Below are positions 1-8,696 of a stretch of 64,000 bases of DNA, one piece after another; the first letter of the stretch is position 1, and every line of letters begins with the position of its first letter. The translations under genes and the position numbers were made by a program. The DNA is taken from contig JBAZXW010000019.1 in assembly GCA_041659605.1 (NCBI GenBank), positions 22,734 through 86,733 of the forward strand, written 5' to 3'. The notes under the pieces are model-generated. The model was not told where the DNA came from, did not search any database, and was given only the letters and a program-made list of their open reading frames with translations. Origin of the DNA: Solimonas sp041659605. GTDB lineage: Bacteria; Pseudomonadota; Gammaproteobacteria; Nevskiales; Nevskiaceae.

Positions 1-239
1 TGGAATCGCGCTTTGACGACATCGACGAGCCGCTCGACGTTGCCGTGATCGGCTGCGTCGTCAATGGGCCGGGCGAGGCACGCGAAGCGGCGATCGGCAT
101 CGCCGGCGGCTATCCGAATTCGATCTTTGTCGACGGCAAGATCCAGCACAAGGTGCACAACGACGAGCTGGTCGAAGTGCTCGAAAAGCTGGTGCGCGAG
201 AAGATTGCCCAGCGCAAGGCCGCGAGGACCACATCGTGA
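1..239 (+). CDS. ispG: IspG (GcpE), 4-hydroxy-3-methylbut-2-en-1-yl diphosphate synthase, 3' end only
   Basis: This is the C-terminal ~79 residues of the iron-sulfur enzyme that makes HMBPP in the MEP isoprenoid pathway; the rest lies outside the window. The diagnostic stretch GCVVNGPGEA is visible. In the family its Cys ligates the [4Fe-4S] cluster and its Glu is the fourth ligand. The tail then runs through a family-typical segment (NSIFVDGKIQHKVHNDELVE) to TGA at 237-239. The next gene is hisS, as in many gammaproteobacteria. Two further MEP/isoprenoid genes, dxs and ispA, lie at 43-46 kb. Identification rests on the motif and the synteny. Confidence 0.95.
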   Translation, partial: ESRFDDIDEPLDVAVIGCVVNGPGEAREAAIGIAGGYPNSIFVDGKIQHKVHNDELVEVLEKLVREKIAQRKAARTTS

Positions 240-248
240 TCGCGATGT

Positions 249-291
249 TGCGTAGGGCGGCCCTTGGCCGCCGACGGGCAAGGCCCAGCCT
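249..291. repeat. REP-like element, family A (partial copy)
   Basis: The ispG-hisS gap (240-322) contains GTAGGGCGGCCCTTGGCCGCC, the left end of a GC-rich palindromic element also seen at 19112-19169 and 56378-56456. This copy lacks a clear right end (CCCTAC). Nothing else is recognisable in the gap. Confidence 0.5.
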
Positions 292-322
292 GCAAGTCGC
301 CCCGGCAGCATGAACCCGGCCC

Positions 323-1621
323 ATGAGTAGATTCCAGTCCGTCCGCGGCTTCAACGACATCCTGCCGCCCGACACCGCGCTCTGGCAGCACCTGCATGCC
401 GTCGCGACGCGCACTTTCGCGGCCTACGGCTATGGCGAGATCCGCCTGCCGCTGCTGGAGCACACCTCGTTGTTCGCGCGTTCGATCGGCGAGGTCACCG
501 ACATCGTCGAGAAGGAGATGTTCACCTTCCAGGACCGCGAGGGCGACAGCCTGACGCTGCGCCCGGAAGGCACCGCGAGCACGGTCCGCGCGGGCCTGGA
601 GCATGGCCTGCTGCACAACCAGCAGCAGCGTCTCTGGTATGCAGGGCCGATGTTCCGCCACGAGCGGCCGCAGGCCGGGCGTTACCGCCAGTTCCACCAA
701 CTCGGCGCCGAGGCCTACGGCATGACCGGGCCGGACGTCGATCTCGAGGTCATCGCGCTGTCGGCGCGGCTGATGCGCAATCTCGGCATCGGCGGTCTGA
801 CGCTCGAACTCAATTCGCTGGGCAGCTCGGAGGCGCGGACCGCCTATCGGGCGGCGCTCGTTGCGTTCTTGGAGCGCCACGAAGCCGGCCTCGACGCCGA
901 CTCGAAGCGGCGTTTGCACAGCAACCCCTTGCGTGTTCTGGATTCCAAGTCGCCGCAGACCCAGGAAATCCTGCGCGACGCACCGACGATGCTCGACGCG
1001 CTGGATGCCGAATCGCGCACCCATTTCGAGACACTGCAGCAGGGACTGCGCGATCTGGACATCGCCTACACGCTCAATCCGCGCTTGGTCCGCGGCCTCG
1101 ACTATTACGGGCGCACCGTGTTCGAGTGGACCACCGATCAGCTCGGTGCCCAGGGCACGGTCTGTGCCGGCGGGCGCTACGACGGCCTGGTCGAGCAGCT
1201 GGGCGGCTCGCCGACCCCGGCGGTGGGCTGGGCCAGCGGCGTCGAGCGCCTGCTGCTGCTGATGCGGGCCCAAGGCATCACCGCGCCGGATGCGGCGGCC
1301 CATGCCTACGTCTGTGCGCTGGGCGACGCGGCGCAGCGCGAGGCGATGCGTTTGTCCGAGCGCTTGCGCGACCAGTTCCCGGCGCTGCGGCTGATCGTCA
1401 ACGCAGGTGGCGGCAAGCTCGCGGCCCAGCTCAAGCGCGCCGACCGCAGCGGGGCGAGCCTGGCGCTGATCCTCGGCGACAACGAAGTGGCGGCGGCGAG
1501 CGTTCAAGTAAAATTGCTGCGCACCGGGGCCGCCGGTCCCAACGAATCCTCATCAGGCCCACAAGAGATGCTGCCGTGGACGGAACTGCCGCGGCGGCTC
1601 GCGGGTCTGCTGAACGCATGA
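323..1621 (+). CDS. hisS: Histidyl-tRNA synthetase HisS
   Basis: Class II aminoacyl-tRNA synthetase that charges tRNA-His; cytosolic homodimer. The 432-residue length is normal for the bacterial enzyme. Visible signatures are RPEGTA at 80-85, motif 2 around FRHERP (111-116), the His-specific RGLDYYGR at 257-264 and AGGRYDGL at 282-289. The C-terminal ~100 residues form the anticodon-binding domain. The ATG at 323 gives the usual N-terminus (xxFQSVRGFNDILP). yfgM begins 19 bp downstream, so hisS-yfgM-bamB are probably co-transcribed. Confidence 0.97.
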   Translation: MSRFQSVRGFNDILPPDTALWQHLHAVATRTFAAYGYGEIRLPLLEHTSLFARSIGEVTDIVEKEMFTFQDREGDSLTLRPEGTASTVRAGLEHGLLHNQQQRLWYAGPMFRHERPQAGRYRQFHQLGAEAYGMTGPDVDLEVIALSARLMRNLGIGGLTLELNSLGSSEARTAYRAALVAFLERHEAGLDADSKRRLHSNPLRVLDSKSPQTQEILRDAPTMLDALDAESRTHFETLQQGLRDLDIAYTLNPRLVRGLDYYGRTVFEWTTDQLGAQGTVCAGGRYDGLVEQLGGSPTPAVGWASGVERLLLLMRAQGITAPDAAAHAYVCALGDAAQREAMRLSERLRDQFPALRLIVNAGGGKLAAQLKRADRSGASLALILGDNEVAAASVQVKLLRTGAAGPNESSSGPQEMLPWTELPRRLAGLLNA

Positions 1622-1640
1622 AAACAGGAAGATCTCAACA

Positions 1641-2285
1641 GTGACGACACATTACGAAGACGAAGCCCAGGCCGAACGACTCAAGACCTGGTGGAAGGAG
1701 AACTGGATGGCGCTGGCCGGCGGCCTGGCGATCGGCCTGGCCGCGATTTTCGGCTGGGAGGGCTGGGGCAAGTACCAGAGCCAGCGCGCGGAAAAGGCTT
1801 CGCGCATGTACGAGGATCTGAAGCTGGCGATCGCCGACGCGCGCCGCGACGAAGCGGCCAGCATCGGTGACGCGCTGATCAAGGAGCACGGCGGCAGTCC
1901 GTATGCGTCGGACGCCGCGCTCTACCTGGCTGCCGACGCGGTCAAGGCCGGAACGCTGGATCAGGCGCTGAGCCGCCTGCAGTGGGTGCGCGAGCATGGC
2001 GCGGATGATGGCTTGCGCCAGCTGGCGCGCCTGCGCGAGGCACGCGTGCTGTGGCAGCAAGGACAGATCGATCCCGCGCTGGCCCTGCTGGATGGCGTCA
2101 AGGGCCCCGAGTTCGTGAGTCTCGTCGAGGAACTGCGCGGCGATATTCGCCTCGCCCAGGGCGACCGCGGCGCGGCGCGCGCGGCGTACGAAAAGGCGCT
2201 TGCGGCGATCGGCGAAGAGGACCCTGCGCTGCGTAGCGGCTTGCAGCGCAAGATCGACGATCTGGCCGACGTGGTGCAGTCGTGA
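1641..2285 (+). CDS. yfgM: YfgM-type TPR protein, inner-membrane anchored
   Basis: A 214-residue protein with a short cytoplasmic N-terminus, one membrane segment at about residues 23-40 and a periplasmic tetratricopeptide-like domain rich in Ala/Leu helices. In E. coli YfgM associates with the SecYEG translocon and PpiD and links it to periplasmic chaperones. The start is GTG, preceded by AGGAAGA at 1626-1632. Its stop overlaps the bamB start (TGATG), which implies translational coupling. The hisS-yfgM-bamB-der order supports the assignment. Confidence 0.88.
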   Translation: MTTHYEDEAQAERLKTWWKENWMALAGGLAIGLAAIFGWEGWGKYQSQRAEKASRMYEDLKLAIADARRDEAASIGDALIKEHGGSPYASDAALYLAADAVKAGTLDQALSRLQWVREHGADDGLRQLARLREARVLWQQGQIDPALALLDGVKGPEFVSLVEELRGDIRLAQGDRGAARAAYEKALAAIGEEDPALRSGLQRKIDDLADVVQS

Positions 2286-3418
2286 TGCGCCAGCTTGCGC
2301 TGCTCTTCGCGGCCGCGACGCTGGCGGCCTGCTCCAGCGACGGCAAGGTGCGCGAACCGGCCGAGCTGCAGGACATCGTCAGTCCGCAGCTGCAGCCGTC
2401 GGTGGCTTGGCGCGCGAACATCGGGTCGGGCAGCGACGGGCTTCACGGCGAACTCGAAGCGGCGATCGCTGAAGACGCGGTGTACGCCGCGGATGTCGAT
2501 GGCCGCGTCTATGCGCTCGATCCCAAGAACGGCGAGCGTATCTGGCAGGTGGAAACCGGCGTCCGCGTCATTTCCGGGCCGACGGTCTCCGGCAATGCCG
2601 TGCTTGTCGGCACGATGGAAGGCGAGATCATCGCGCTCAAGCGCGCCGACGGCACGCAATACTGGCGCACGACGATTTCCAGCGAGGCCCTGGCGCCGCC
2701 CGTCAGCGACGGCACGCTGGTGCTCGCTCGCGCCGGCGACGGCCGTGTATACGGTCTGTCCGCGGTCAGCGGCGCGCGCGTCTGGATCTTCGATCGCGGC
2801 GTGCCCAATCTCACCCTGCGCGGCCTCGGCGCGCCGGTCGTTGCCGGCAGCGCGGCTTTCGTCGGCATGGACAACGGGCGCGTCGCCGCACTGCGCATGC
2901 TCGACGGCCAGCCGATCTGGGAACAGCTGATCGCGGCGCCGACCGGACGCAACGAGCTCGAGCGTCTCAACGACGTCGACGCAGCGCTCCTGTTCGACGA
3001 CGGCGACCTTTTCGCCGCGAGTTTCGGCGGCGAGCTGGCGCGCGTCGACGGCGACACCGGGCAGGTGCTGTGGCGGCGCACGGTCAAGAGCTACAACGGC
3101 TTTGCCCGCATCGGCGACCTCGTGGTCACGACCGACGAGGCCGGTGTCGTCTGGGCGCTGGACGCGAATTCCGGCGCCGCGGCGTGGAAGAACGAGGATC
3201 TGAAGTATCGGCGCCTGTCGGCGCCCGCGGCGTTCCAGGGACGCCTGGTCGTCGGCGACTTCGAGGGCTATCTGCACTGGCTCGATCCGAAGGACGGCCG
3301 CCTCGTCGCGCGCATGCGCGCAGGCAGCGATCCGATCCGCAGTGCCCCGGTCGCCGGCGAGCGCGAGCTCTATGTGCTCAACACCTCGGGCCGCCTCTCG
3401 GCGATCCGGGTCGACTGA
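2285..3418 (+). CDS. bamB: BamB, outer-membrane protein assembly lipoprotein
   Basis: Lipoprotein subunit of the BAM complex that folds beta-barrel proteins into the outer membrane. The N-terminus MRQLALLFAAATLAAC is a lipoprotein signal with the acylated Cys at residue 16. The rest carries repeated beta-propeller (PQQ/WD-like) blades with recurring patterns such as VYALDPKNGERIWQ and VWALDANSGAAAW. The ATG at 2285 is preferred over GTG at 2282 because it forms the TGATG overlap with the yfgM stop and gives the cleaner signal peptide. A rho-independent terminator follows the stop. Confidence 0.94.
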   Translation: MRQLALLFAAATLAACSSDGKVREPAELQDIVSPQLQPSVAWRANIGSGSDGLHGELEAAIAEDAVYAADVDGRVYALDPKNGERIWQVETGVRVISGPTVSGNAVLVGTMEGEIIALKRADGTQYWRTTISSEALAPPVSDGTLVLARAGDGRVYGLSAVSGARVWIFDRGVPNLTLRGLGAPVVAGSAAFVGMDNGRVAALRMLDGQPIWEQLIAAPTGRNELERLNDVDAALLFDDGDLFAASFGGELARVDGDTGQVLWRRTVKSYNGFARIGDLVVTTDEAGVVWALDANSGAAAWKNEDLKYRRLSAPAAFQGRLVVGDFEGYLHWLDPKDGRLVARMRAGSDPIRSAPVAGERELYVLNTSGRLSAIRVD

Positions 3419-3442
3419 GTCCGGCATTGTCCGTAGAGTGAA

Positions 3443-3465
3443 GGCGGGCTGCGGCCCGCCTTTTT
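3443..3465 (+). terminator. Rho-independent terminator after bamB
   Basis: Perfect 7-bp GC stem (GGCGGGC, 3443-3449, with GCCCGCC, 3454-3460), TGCG loop and a five-T tract at 3461-3465. It lies 24 bp after the bamB stop and 30 bp before der. It probably ends the ispG/hisS-yfgM-bamB transcript. Confidence 0.85.
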
Positions 3466-3495
3466 CGTCGCTGCGCCTTTCTGGATAACGCACTC

Positions 3496-4896
3496 ATGAC
3501 CCAGCGCCTTCCGACGATTGTGCTTGTCGGCCGACCCAATGTCGGCAAGTCGACCCTGTTCAACCGCCTGACCGGCACGCGCGATGCCCTCGTCGCCGAC
3601 CTGCCGGGGCTGACGCGCGACCGTCAGTACGGCACCGCGACGTTCGAGCGGCACACCTTCGTCGTCGTCGACACTGGCGGCCTGATGCCGGAATCGCGCG
3701 ATCCGCTTGCCGAGCTGGCCGAAGACCAGGCGCGCATGGCGCTGGACGAGGCTGACCACATCCTGCTGATCGTCGACGCGAAGGCCGGCTGCACGCCCGC
3801 GGATGCGGCGATCGCCCGCGAGCTGCGCAAGCGCGGCAAGCCGCTGACGCTGCTCGTCAACAAGGCCGAAGGCCAGCTGCCGGCGAGTGCGGCTGCGGAT
3901 TTCTTCCGCCTCGGCCTGGGCGAACCCAGCGCCATTTCCGCAGAGCATGGCCAGGGCGTCGCCGCGACGCTGCGCGAAGTGCTCAAGGATCTGCCGGAGG
4001 TCGAACCGGAAGAAGCGCCCGCGGACGGCATGGTGCGCGTGGCCATCATCGGGCGTCCGAACGTTGGCAAATCGACGCTGGTGAATCGCCTGATCGGCGA
4101 GGAACGCCTGCTCGCGGCGGACGTGCCCGGCACGACACGCGATGCGATCGCGGTGCCGTTCGAGTACGACGGCCAGCCCTACCAGCTGATCGACACCGCC
4201 GGCGTGCGCCGGCGCGCGCGGGTGTGGGAGGGCGTCGAGAAGATTTCCATCGTCAAGAGCCTGCAGGCAATCGAGAACGCGCACGTCATCATCGCCGTGG
4301 TCGATGCGCAGGCTGACATCGGCGAGCAGGATGCGCGCCTGATGGGCCTGATCGCGCAGCGCGGCCGTGCGCTGGTGCTCGCGGTCAACAAGTGGGACGG
4401 CTTGGCGCCCGACGTGCGCGAGCAGGTGCGCTACCAGGTCAATCTCAAGCTGCCGTTCCTGGATTACGCGCCGGTGGTGTTTATCTCTGCACGCCATGGC
4501 TCGGGCCTGGGCGAGCTGATGGAGAACGTGCAGGCCGCCTACAACTCGACCATGCGCGAGCTGCCGACCGGCGAGATCAATCGCGTGCTGGAGCAGGCGG
4601 TCGATTCGCACCAGCCGCCGGCGGTGCTCGGCCGCCGCATCAAGCTGCGCTACGCGCATCAGGGCGGGCGCAATCCGCCGCGCATCGTCGTGCACGGCAA
4701 CCAGACCGAGAAGCTGCCGCTGTCCTACAAGCGCTATCTGGCGAACCGGTTCAGGGAAGCGTTCAAGCTCACCGGTGTGCCGCTGCTGCTGAGCTTCAAG
4801 ACCGGCGACAACCCGTTCAAGGACAAGAAGAACGAGCTGACCGCGCGCCAGATCAAGAAGAAGCGGCGCCTGATGGCCAAGGTGAAAGGCCGCTGA
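3496..4896 (+). CDS. der: Der (EngA), double-GTPase ribosome assembly factor
   Basis: Essential GTPase needed for 50S subunit maturation. The 466-residue protein has two tandem GTP-binding domains, each with a GRPNVGKST P-loop (starting near residues 12 and 186), DTGG/DTAG switch II motifs and NK(A/W)(E/D)-type specificity motifs (NKAE, NKWD). A C-terminal KH-like RNA-binding domain ends in a Lys-rich tail. The ATG at 3496 gives the standard N-terminus. It converges on the SLC13 gene with only 6 bp between the stops. Confidence 0.97.
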   Translation: MTQRLPTIVLVGRPNVGKSTLFNRLTGTRDALVADLPGLTRDRQYGTATFERHTFVVVDTGGLMPESRDPLAELAEDQARMALDEADHILLIVDAKAGCTPADAAIARELRKRGKPLTLLVNKAEGQLPASAAADFFRLGLGEPSAISAEHGQGVAATLREVLKDLPEVEPEEAPADGMVRVAIIGRPNVGKSTLVNRLIGEERLLAADVPGTTRDAIAVPFEYDGQPYQLIDTAGVRRRARVWEGVEKISIVKSLQAIENAHVIIAVVDAQADIGEQDARLMGLIAQRGRALVLAVNKWDGLAPDVREQVRYQVNLKLPFLDYAPVVFISARHGSGLGELMENVQAAYNSTMRELPTGEINRVLEQAVDSHQPPAVLGRRIKLRYAHQGGRNPPRIVVHGNQTEKLPLSYKRYLANRFREAFKLTGVPLLLSFKTGDNPFKDKKNELTARQIKKKRRLMAKVKGR

Positions 4897-4902
4897 GCCG
4901 CC

Positions 4903-6681
4903 TTATGGGTGGAACGGCCACACCAGCGGAATGATGGCCACCGCCACCGCCCACAGCAGCAGCTGTAGCGGAATGCCGACCTTGAAGAAGTCGGTGAAGC
5001 GATAGCCGCCGGGACCGAACACCATCAGGTTGGTCTGGTAGCCCAGCGGCGTCGAGAAGCTTGCCGACGCCGCCATCATCACCGCAAAGACGAAGGGTAG
5101 CGGGCTGACGCCCAGCGACTTCGCTGCGGCCATGCAGATCGGATACATCAGCACCGCGGCCGCGTTATTGGTGATCATCTCCGTCAGCAGCATCGTCATC
5201 AGGTAGGCCAGCGCCAGCACGAACCACGGGTTGTCGCCCGGAATCGTCAGCAGTAGTTGCGCGATCGACGCGGCGGCGCCGGTGGTTTCCAGCGCCTTGC
5301 CGAGCGCGAACGAGCAGGCGATCACGAGCAACACCTGGGTGTCGATGCTGCGGCGCGCGGCGCTCAGGCTGACGCAGCCCAGCGCCAAGGTGGCACCCGC
5401 GCCCAGCAACGCCGCGGTGACCATCTCGGTCCAGCCGGCGGTCGCGGCGACGATGACCGCGGCGAGGACGCCCCAGGCGCGCAATGCGCGATCGAAACGC
5501 GGCACTTCCGAATCGGCAACGTCGCTGACGAGCAGGAAGTCGGGCGAATGGCGATGGCGATCGACCCACACCGGGCGTGCTTCGAGCAGCAGCGTGTCCG
5601 CCGGCTTGAGCACGACATCGCCGAGGCCGCCGCGGACCCGCTGGCCGTCGCGCGCGACGGCGACGACCGCCGCGCCGTAGTAGGTGTGGAAGCGGCTGTC
5701 GCGCAGGGTCTGGTTGATCAGCGGGCAGCGCGTCGAGATCACGACTTCGACCAGCTTGCGTTCCGGTGCCTGCTTGCTGATCGACGCGTCTCCGTTGAGC
5801 GGTGCGCGCAGTCCGCGGATGCGTTGCAGCTCGACGATGGCTTCGATGTCGCCGGCGAAGACCAGGCGGTCGTCGGCGAGCAGGCGCTCCGTCGAGCCGA
5901 CCGCCGGGATGATGGAGCCGTCGCGCTCGATCTCGACCACGAACAACCGGCCGAGGTGGCGCAGGCCCGCTTCGGCGATGGTGCGGCCGACCAGCGGTCC
6001 CGCGGACTCGACCATCATCTCGACGGTGTACTCGCGCGGGTTCTCGAAAGCGCTGGTGCCGGTCTTGCGGTCGGGCAGCAGGCGTCGGCCGATCGTCATC
6101 AGGTACAGCGTGCCGGCGATCGCGGTCGGGATGCCGACCCAGGCGATGTCGAACATGCCCAGGCCCGCGTGCCCCTCGCCGGTCCACAGCCCGTTGACGA
6201 CGAGGTTGGTCGACGTGCCGATCAGCGTGCAGGTGCCGCCGAGAATCGCGGCATAGCTCAGCGGGATCAGCAGCTTCGAGGCGGTGAGCTTGTTGCGCTT
6301 GGCCCACGCCAGGATCGCCGGCAGGAAGGCCGCGACGACCGGGGTGTTGTTGATGAACGCGGACAGGCCGATGGTCGGCGCGATGACGCGCAGCTGCGCG
6401 CTGGCCGTCGAGTTCGGCCGGCCGAGCAGGCGCTGGACGACGAGGTCGATCGCACCGGTGTCGCGCAAACCGGCCGCGACGATATACATCGCGGCGACGG
6501 TGATCATGCCTTCGTTGGCGAAGCCGGCGAGCGCCTCTTTGGGGCCGAGCACGCCCAAGGTCAACAGAATCAGCATCGACAGCAGCAGGACCAGCTCGGC
6601 TGCGAGCTTTTCGGAGACCAGCAGCGCGAGGGTCAGCCCCAACACGCCCAGGGTGATCCAGGCATTCAATTCCATGATCAT
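4903..6681 (-). CDS. SLC13-family (DASS) permease with two TrkA-C domains
   Basis: Integral membrane transporter of the divalent anion:sodium symporter superfamily. About 592 residues: an N-terminal block of hydrophobic helices, a central soluble region with two RCK_C/TrkA-C-like modules (for example VVEIERDGSIIPAVGSTERL), and a C-terminal set of helices. Conserved permease features include the helix hairpin around FINNTPVVAAFLP. Substrate is unclear; related proteins carry dicarboxylates, sulfate or other anions. I chose the start MIMELNAW at 6681 (6675 also possible) because it places the first membrane helix at the N-terminus; the open frame extends further upstream without transporter character. 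Confidence 0.85.
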   Translation of the reverse strand: MIMELNAWITLGVLGLTLALLVSEKLAAELVLLLSMLILLTLGVLGPKEALAGFANEGMITVAAMYIVAAGLRDTGAIDLVVQRLLGRPNSTASAQLRVIAPTIGLSAFINNTPVVAAFLPAILAWAKRNKLTASKLLIPLSYAAILGGTCTLIGTSTNLVVNGLWTGEGHAGLGMFDIAWVGIPTAIAGTLYLMTIGRRLLPDRKTGTSAFENPREYTVEMMVESAGPLVGRTIAEAGLRHLGRLFVVEIERDGSIIPAVGSTERLLADDRLVFAGDIEAIVELQRIRGLRAPLNGDASISKQAPERKLVEVVISTRCPLINQTLRDSRFHTYYGAAVVAVARDGQRVRGGLGDVVLKPADTLLLEARPVWVDRHRHSPDFLLVSDVADSEVPRFDRALRAWGVLAAVIVAATAGWTEMVTAALLGAGATLALGCVSLSAARRSIDTQVLLVIACSFALGKALETTGAAASIAQLLLTIPGDNPWFVLALAYLMTMLLTEMITNNAAAVLMYPICMAAAKSLGVSPLPFVFAVMMAASASFSTPLGYQTNLMVFGPGGYRFTDFFKVGIPLQLLLWAVAVAIIPLVWPFHP

Positions 6682-6757
6682 TCTTGTATAGCGGACGGCG
6701 CGAACGATACCAGCATCGGCGCTGCGATCCTGCATCGCGGTGAGATTCGTTCTGAGC

Positions 6758-7978
6758 TCATGTCGGCACGCGCCAGACCGCGTCCAGACGCGATGGTCCG
6801 CGGCCGCGATCGAGTGCGCGCCCGAGCGCCAGGCAACCGAGGCCCGAGACAGCGATGCCCAGAACGAACAGGGGGGCATAACCGGCGGCGTCGGCGATGA
6901 TGCCGGCGAGGATCGACGCCACGCCCTGACCGAGCACCAGCGCGCAGGCCAGCAGCGTGTAATCGGTGCCGGCGTGCGCCGGATCCGATGCATCCATCAT
7001 CAGCGTGAACAGCGCCACGGTGGCCATGCCGCCGAGCACGTGCTCGGCGATGCAGGCGGCGACGATCATGTCGTGGCCGCCGACGCCGACGCCGGCCAGC
7101 GCATAGGGGATCAGGCTCGCGGACTGCGCCAGGCCGCAATACAGCAGGGCGTTGCGGCGGCCGATGCGCCAGGCGAGCCAGGCACCGGCACCGGCGCCGG
7201 CCAGCGCCGTGACCGAGCCCAGCGTGCCCTTGATCCAGGCGATCTGCTCCTTGCTCATGCCGGCGTCGTGCATGAACGGACCGACCATCGCGGCGCCCAT
7301 CGAGTCGCCGAGCTTGTACAGGCAGATCAGTCCGATGAGGGCGGGGATGCCCGGTTGGCGCAGGCGCGCGACCCAGTCTGAGGCCAGTTCGCGCCACAGC
7401 GCGGTGTGCCCGGGGCGCGGTGCGTCGATCTCCCGCAGACCGAGCACCGGGAGCACGGTCAACGCGAGGATCGCCGCCATGCCCAGCGTCATCGGGCTCC
7501 AGCCGTAGCGCGCGAACACCCACAGCAGCGATCCGCCGCCGAGAATCATGCCGACTCGATAGGCGCCGACCTGGATGCCGTTACCCAGGCCGCGCTCGCG
7601 CGGCCCGAGCAGATTCACGGCGAGGCCGTCGGTGGCGATGTCCTGCGTGGCCGAGAGCAGGTTGAACAGCAGCAGCGCGGCGAGCATTACCCACAGTCCG
7701 CTGGCGAGATCGACGAAGGACAGCGCGACGGCCGCGAGCACCGAGACGACCTGCAGCGGCAGCAGCCAGGCCCGGCGCGTGCCATGGCGATCGACCAGCG
7801 GCGCCCACAGAAATTTGAGCGCCCACGGCAGGTACAGCAGGCTGGTTGCGCCGATGGCTTTGAGCGACAGTCCTTGCTCGCGCAGCAACACCGGCAGGGC
7901 CTGCGTGAAGAAGCCGTAGGGCAGGCCCTGTGCGAGGTACAGCGCGGCCAGCAGCAGCCAGCGATGGCCGCGGCTCAT
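6758..7978 (-). CDS. AmpG-like major facilitator superfamily transporter
   Basis: About 406 residues, roughly twelve hydrophobic segments. The N-terminus has the signature of the AmpG/acetyl-CoA-transporter branch of the MFS: QGLPYGFFTQALPVLLREQG followed by LPWALKFLWAPLVDRHGTRR. AmpG imports anhydromuropeptides during peptidoglycan recycling; whether this paralogue does so is not known. The start MSRGHRW at 7978 was chosen because the open frame further upstream overlaps the FAH gene. It follows that gene by 16 bp and is probably co-transcribed with it. Confidence 0.82.
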   Translation of the reverse strand: MSRGHRWLLLAALYLAQGLPYGFFTQALPVLLREQGLSLKAIGATSLLYLPWALKFLWAPLVDRHGTRRAWLLPLQVVSVLAAVALSFVDLASGLWVMLAALLLFNLLSATQDIATDGLAVNLLGPRERGLGNGIQVGAYRVGMILGGGSLLWVFARYGWSPMTLGMAAILALTVLPVLGLREIDAPRPGHTALWRELASDWVARLRQPGIPALIGLICLYKLGDSMGAAMVGPFMHDAGMSKEQIAWIKGTLGSVTALAGAGAGAWLAWRIGRRNALLYCGLAQSASLIPYALAGVGVGGHDMIVAACIAEHVLGGMATVALFTLMMDASDPAHAGTDYTLLACALVLGQGVASILAGIIADAAGYAPLFVLGIAVSGLGCLALGRALDRGRGPSRLDAVWRVPT

Positions 7979-7994
7979 CGGCGAGGACGCAGCT

Positions 7995-8621
7995 TCAGGC
8001 GCAACGCCACTCGAAACGACCGATGGCGGCGCTTTCCAGCACGACGTGATCGCCAAGCAGCAGCGGGCCGACGCCCTTGGGCGTGCCGGTGAAGAGGGTG
8101 TCGCCGGGCTGCAGCGCCCAGGTCTGCGAAAGGATGTGGATCTGGCGCGCGACGGAAAACAGCATGTCCTTCGTATGGCCGCGCTGGCGCAGCTGGTTGT
8201 TGACGTGGCAGGTGAACTCGATGTCCTGCAGATCCTGCTCGAGGTACGGCCGCATGTCGCCGAGCGGTGCTGCGCCGTCGAAGGCTTTCGACAGTTCCCA
8301 GGGCTTGCCCTTGTTCTTCAGCTCGGTCTGGAGCTCGCGCAGCGTCAGATCCAGACCCAGCGTGATGCCGGCGATACAGTCCAGCGCCTCGTCGAGCGGA
8401 ATGTCGCGGCCGCCGCCCGTCAGCTGCACGACCAGCTCGGCTTCGTGGTGAATGCCGCCGCGACCGCGCGGCAGCGGAATCGGCTCACCCTCCGGCACGA
8501 TGCAGCTCGCCGGCTTCATGAAGACCACGCAGTCGCCATCCGGCGCGTGTCCGAGATGCGCGAGTTCCTGCACGTGCTCGGCGTAGTTCTTGCCGATGCA
8601 GAAGATGCGATTGACGCTCAT
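7995..8621 (-). CDS. Fumarylacetoacetate hydrolase (FAH) family protein
   Basis: A 208-residue single-domain FAH protein, close in size to YcgM-type enzymes. Family members are Mg-dependent hydrolases or decarboxylases of acylpyruvates and similar beta-diketones. Supporting motifs are FCIGKNYAEH at the N-terminus, the metal-binding HHEAELVV (two acidic ligands) with a later Asp in LGLDLTLRELQ, and GDTLFTGTPKGVGPL near the C-terminus. The ATG at 8621 gives the canonical N-terminus MSVNRIFCIGKNY. Substrate unknown. Confidence 0.88.
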   Translation of the reverse strand: MSVNRIFCIGKNYAEHVQELAHLGHAPDGDCVVFMKPASCIVPEGEPIPLPRGRGGIHHEAELVVQLTGGGRDIPLDEALDCIAGITLGLDLTLRELQTELKNKGKPWELSKAFDGAAPLGDMRPYLEQDLQDIEFTCHVNNQLRQRGHTKDMLFSVARQIHILSQTWALQPGDTLFTGTPKGVGPLLLGDHVVLESAAIGRFEWRCA

Positions 8622-8696
8622 GAGGCGCTCATATTCCTGGCTCCGCAAAGAGGAACGGCTGCCGAAGCAGCCGTTCCTGTATACCGCATGGATGCT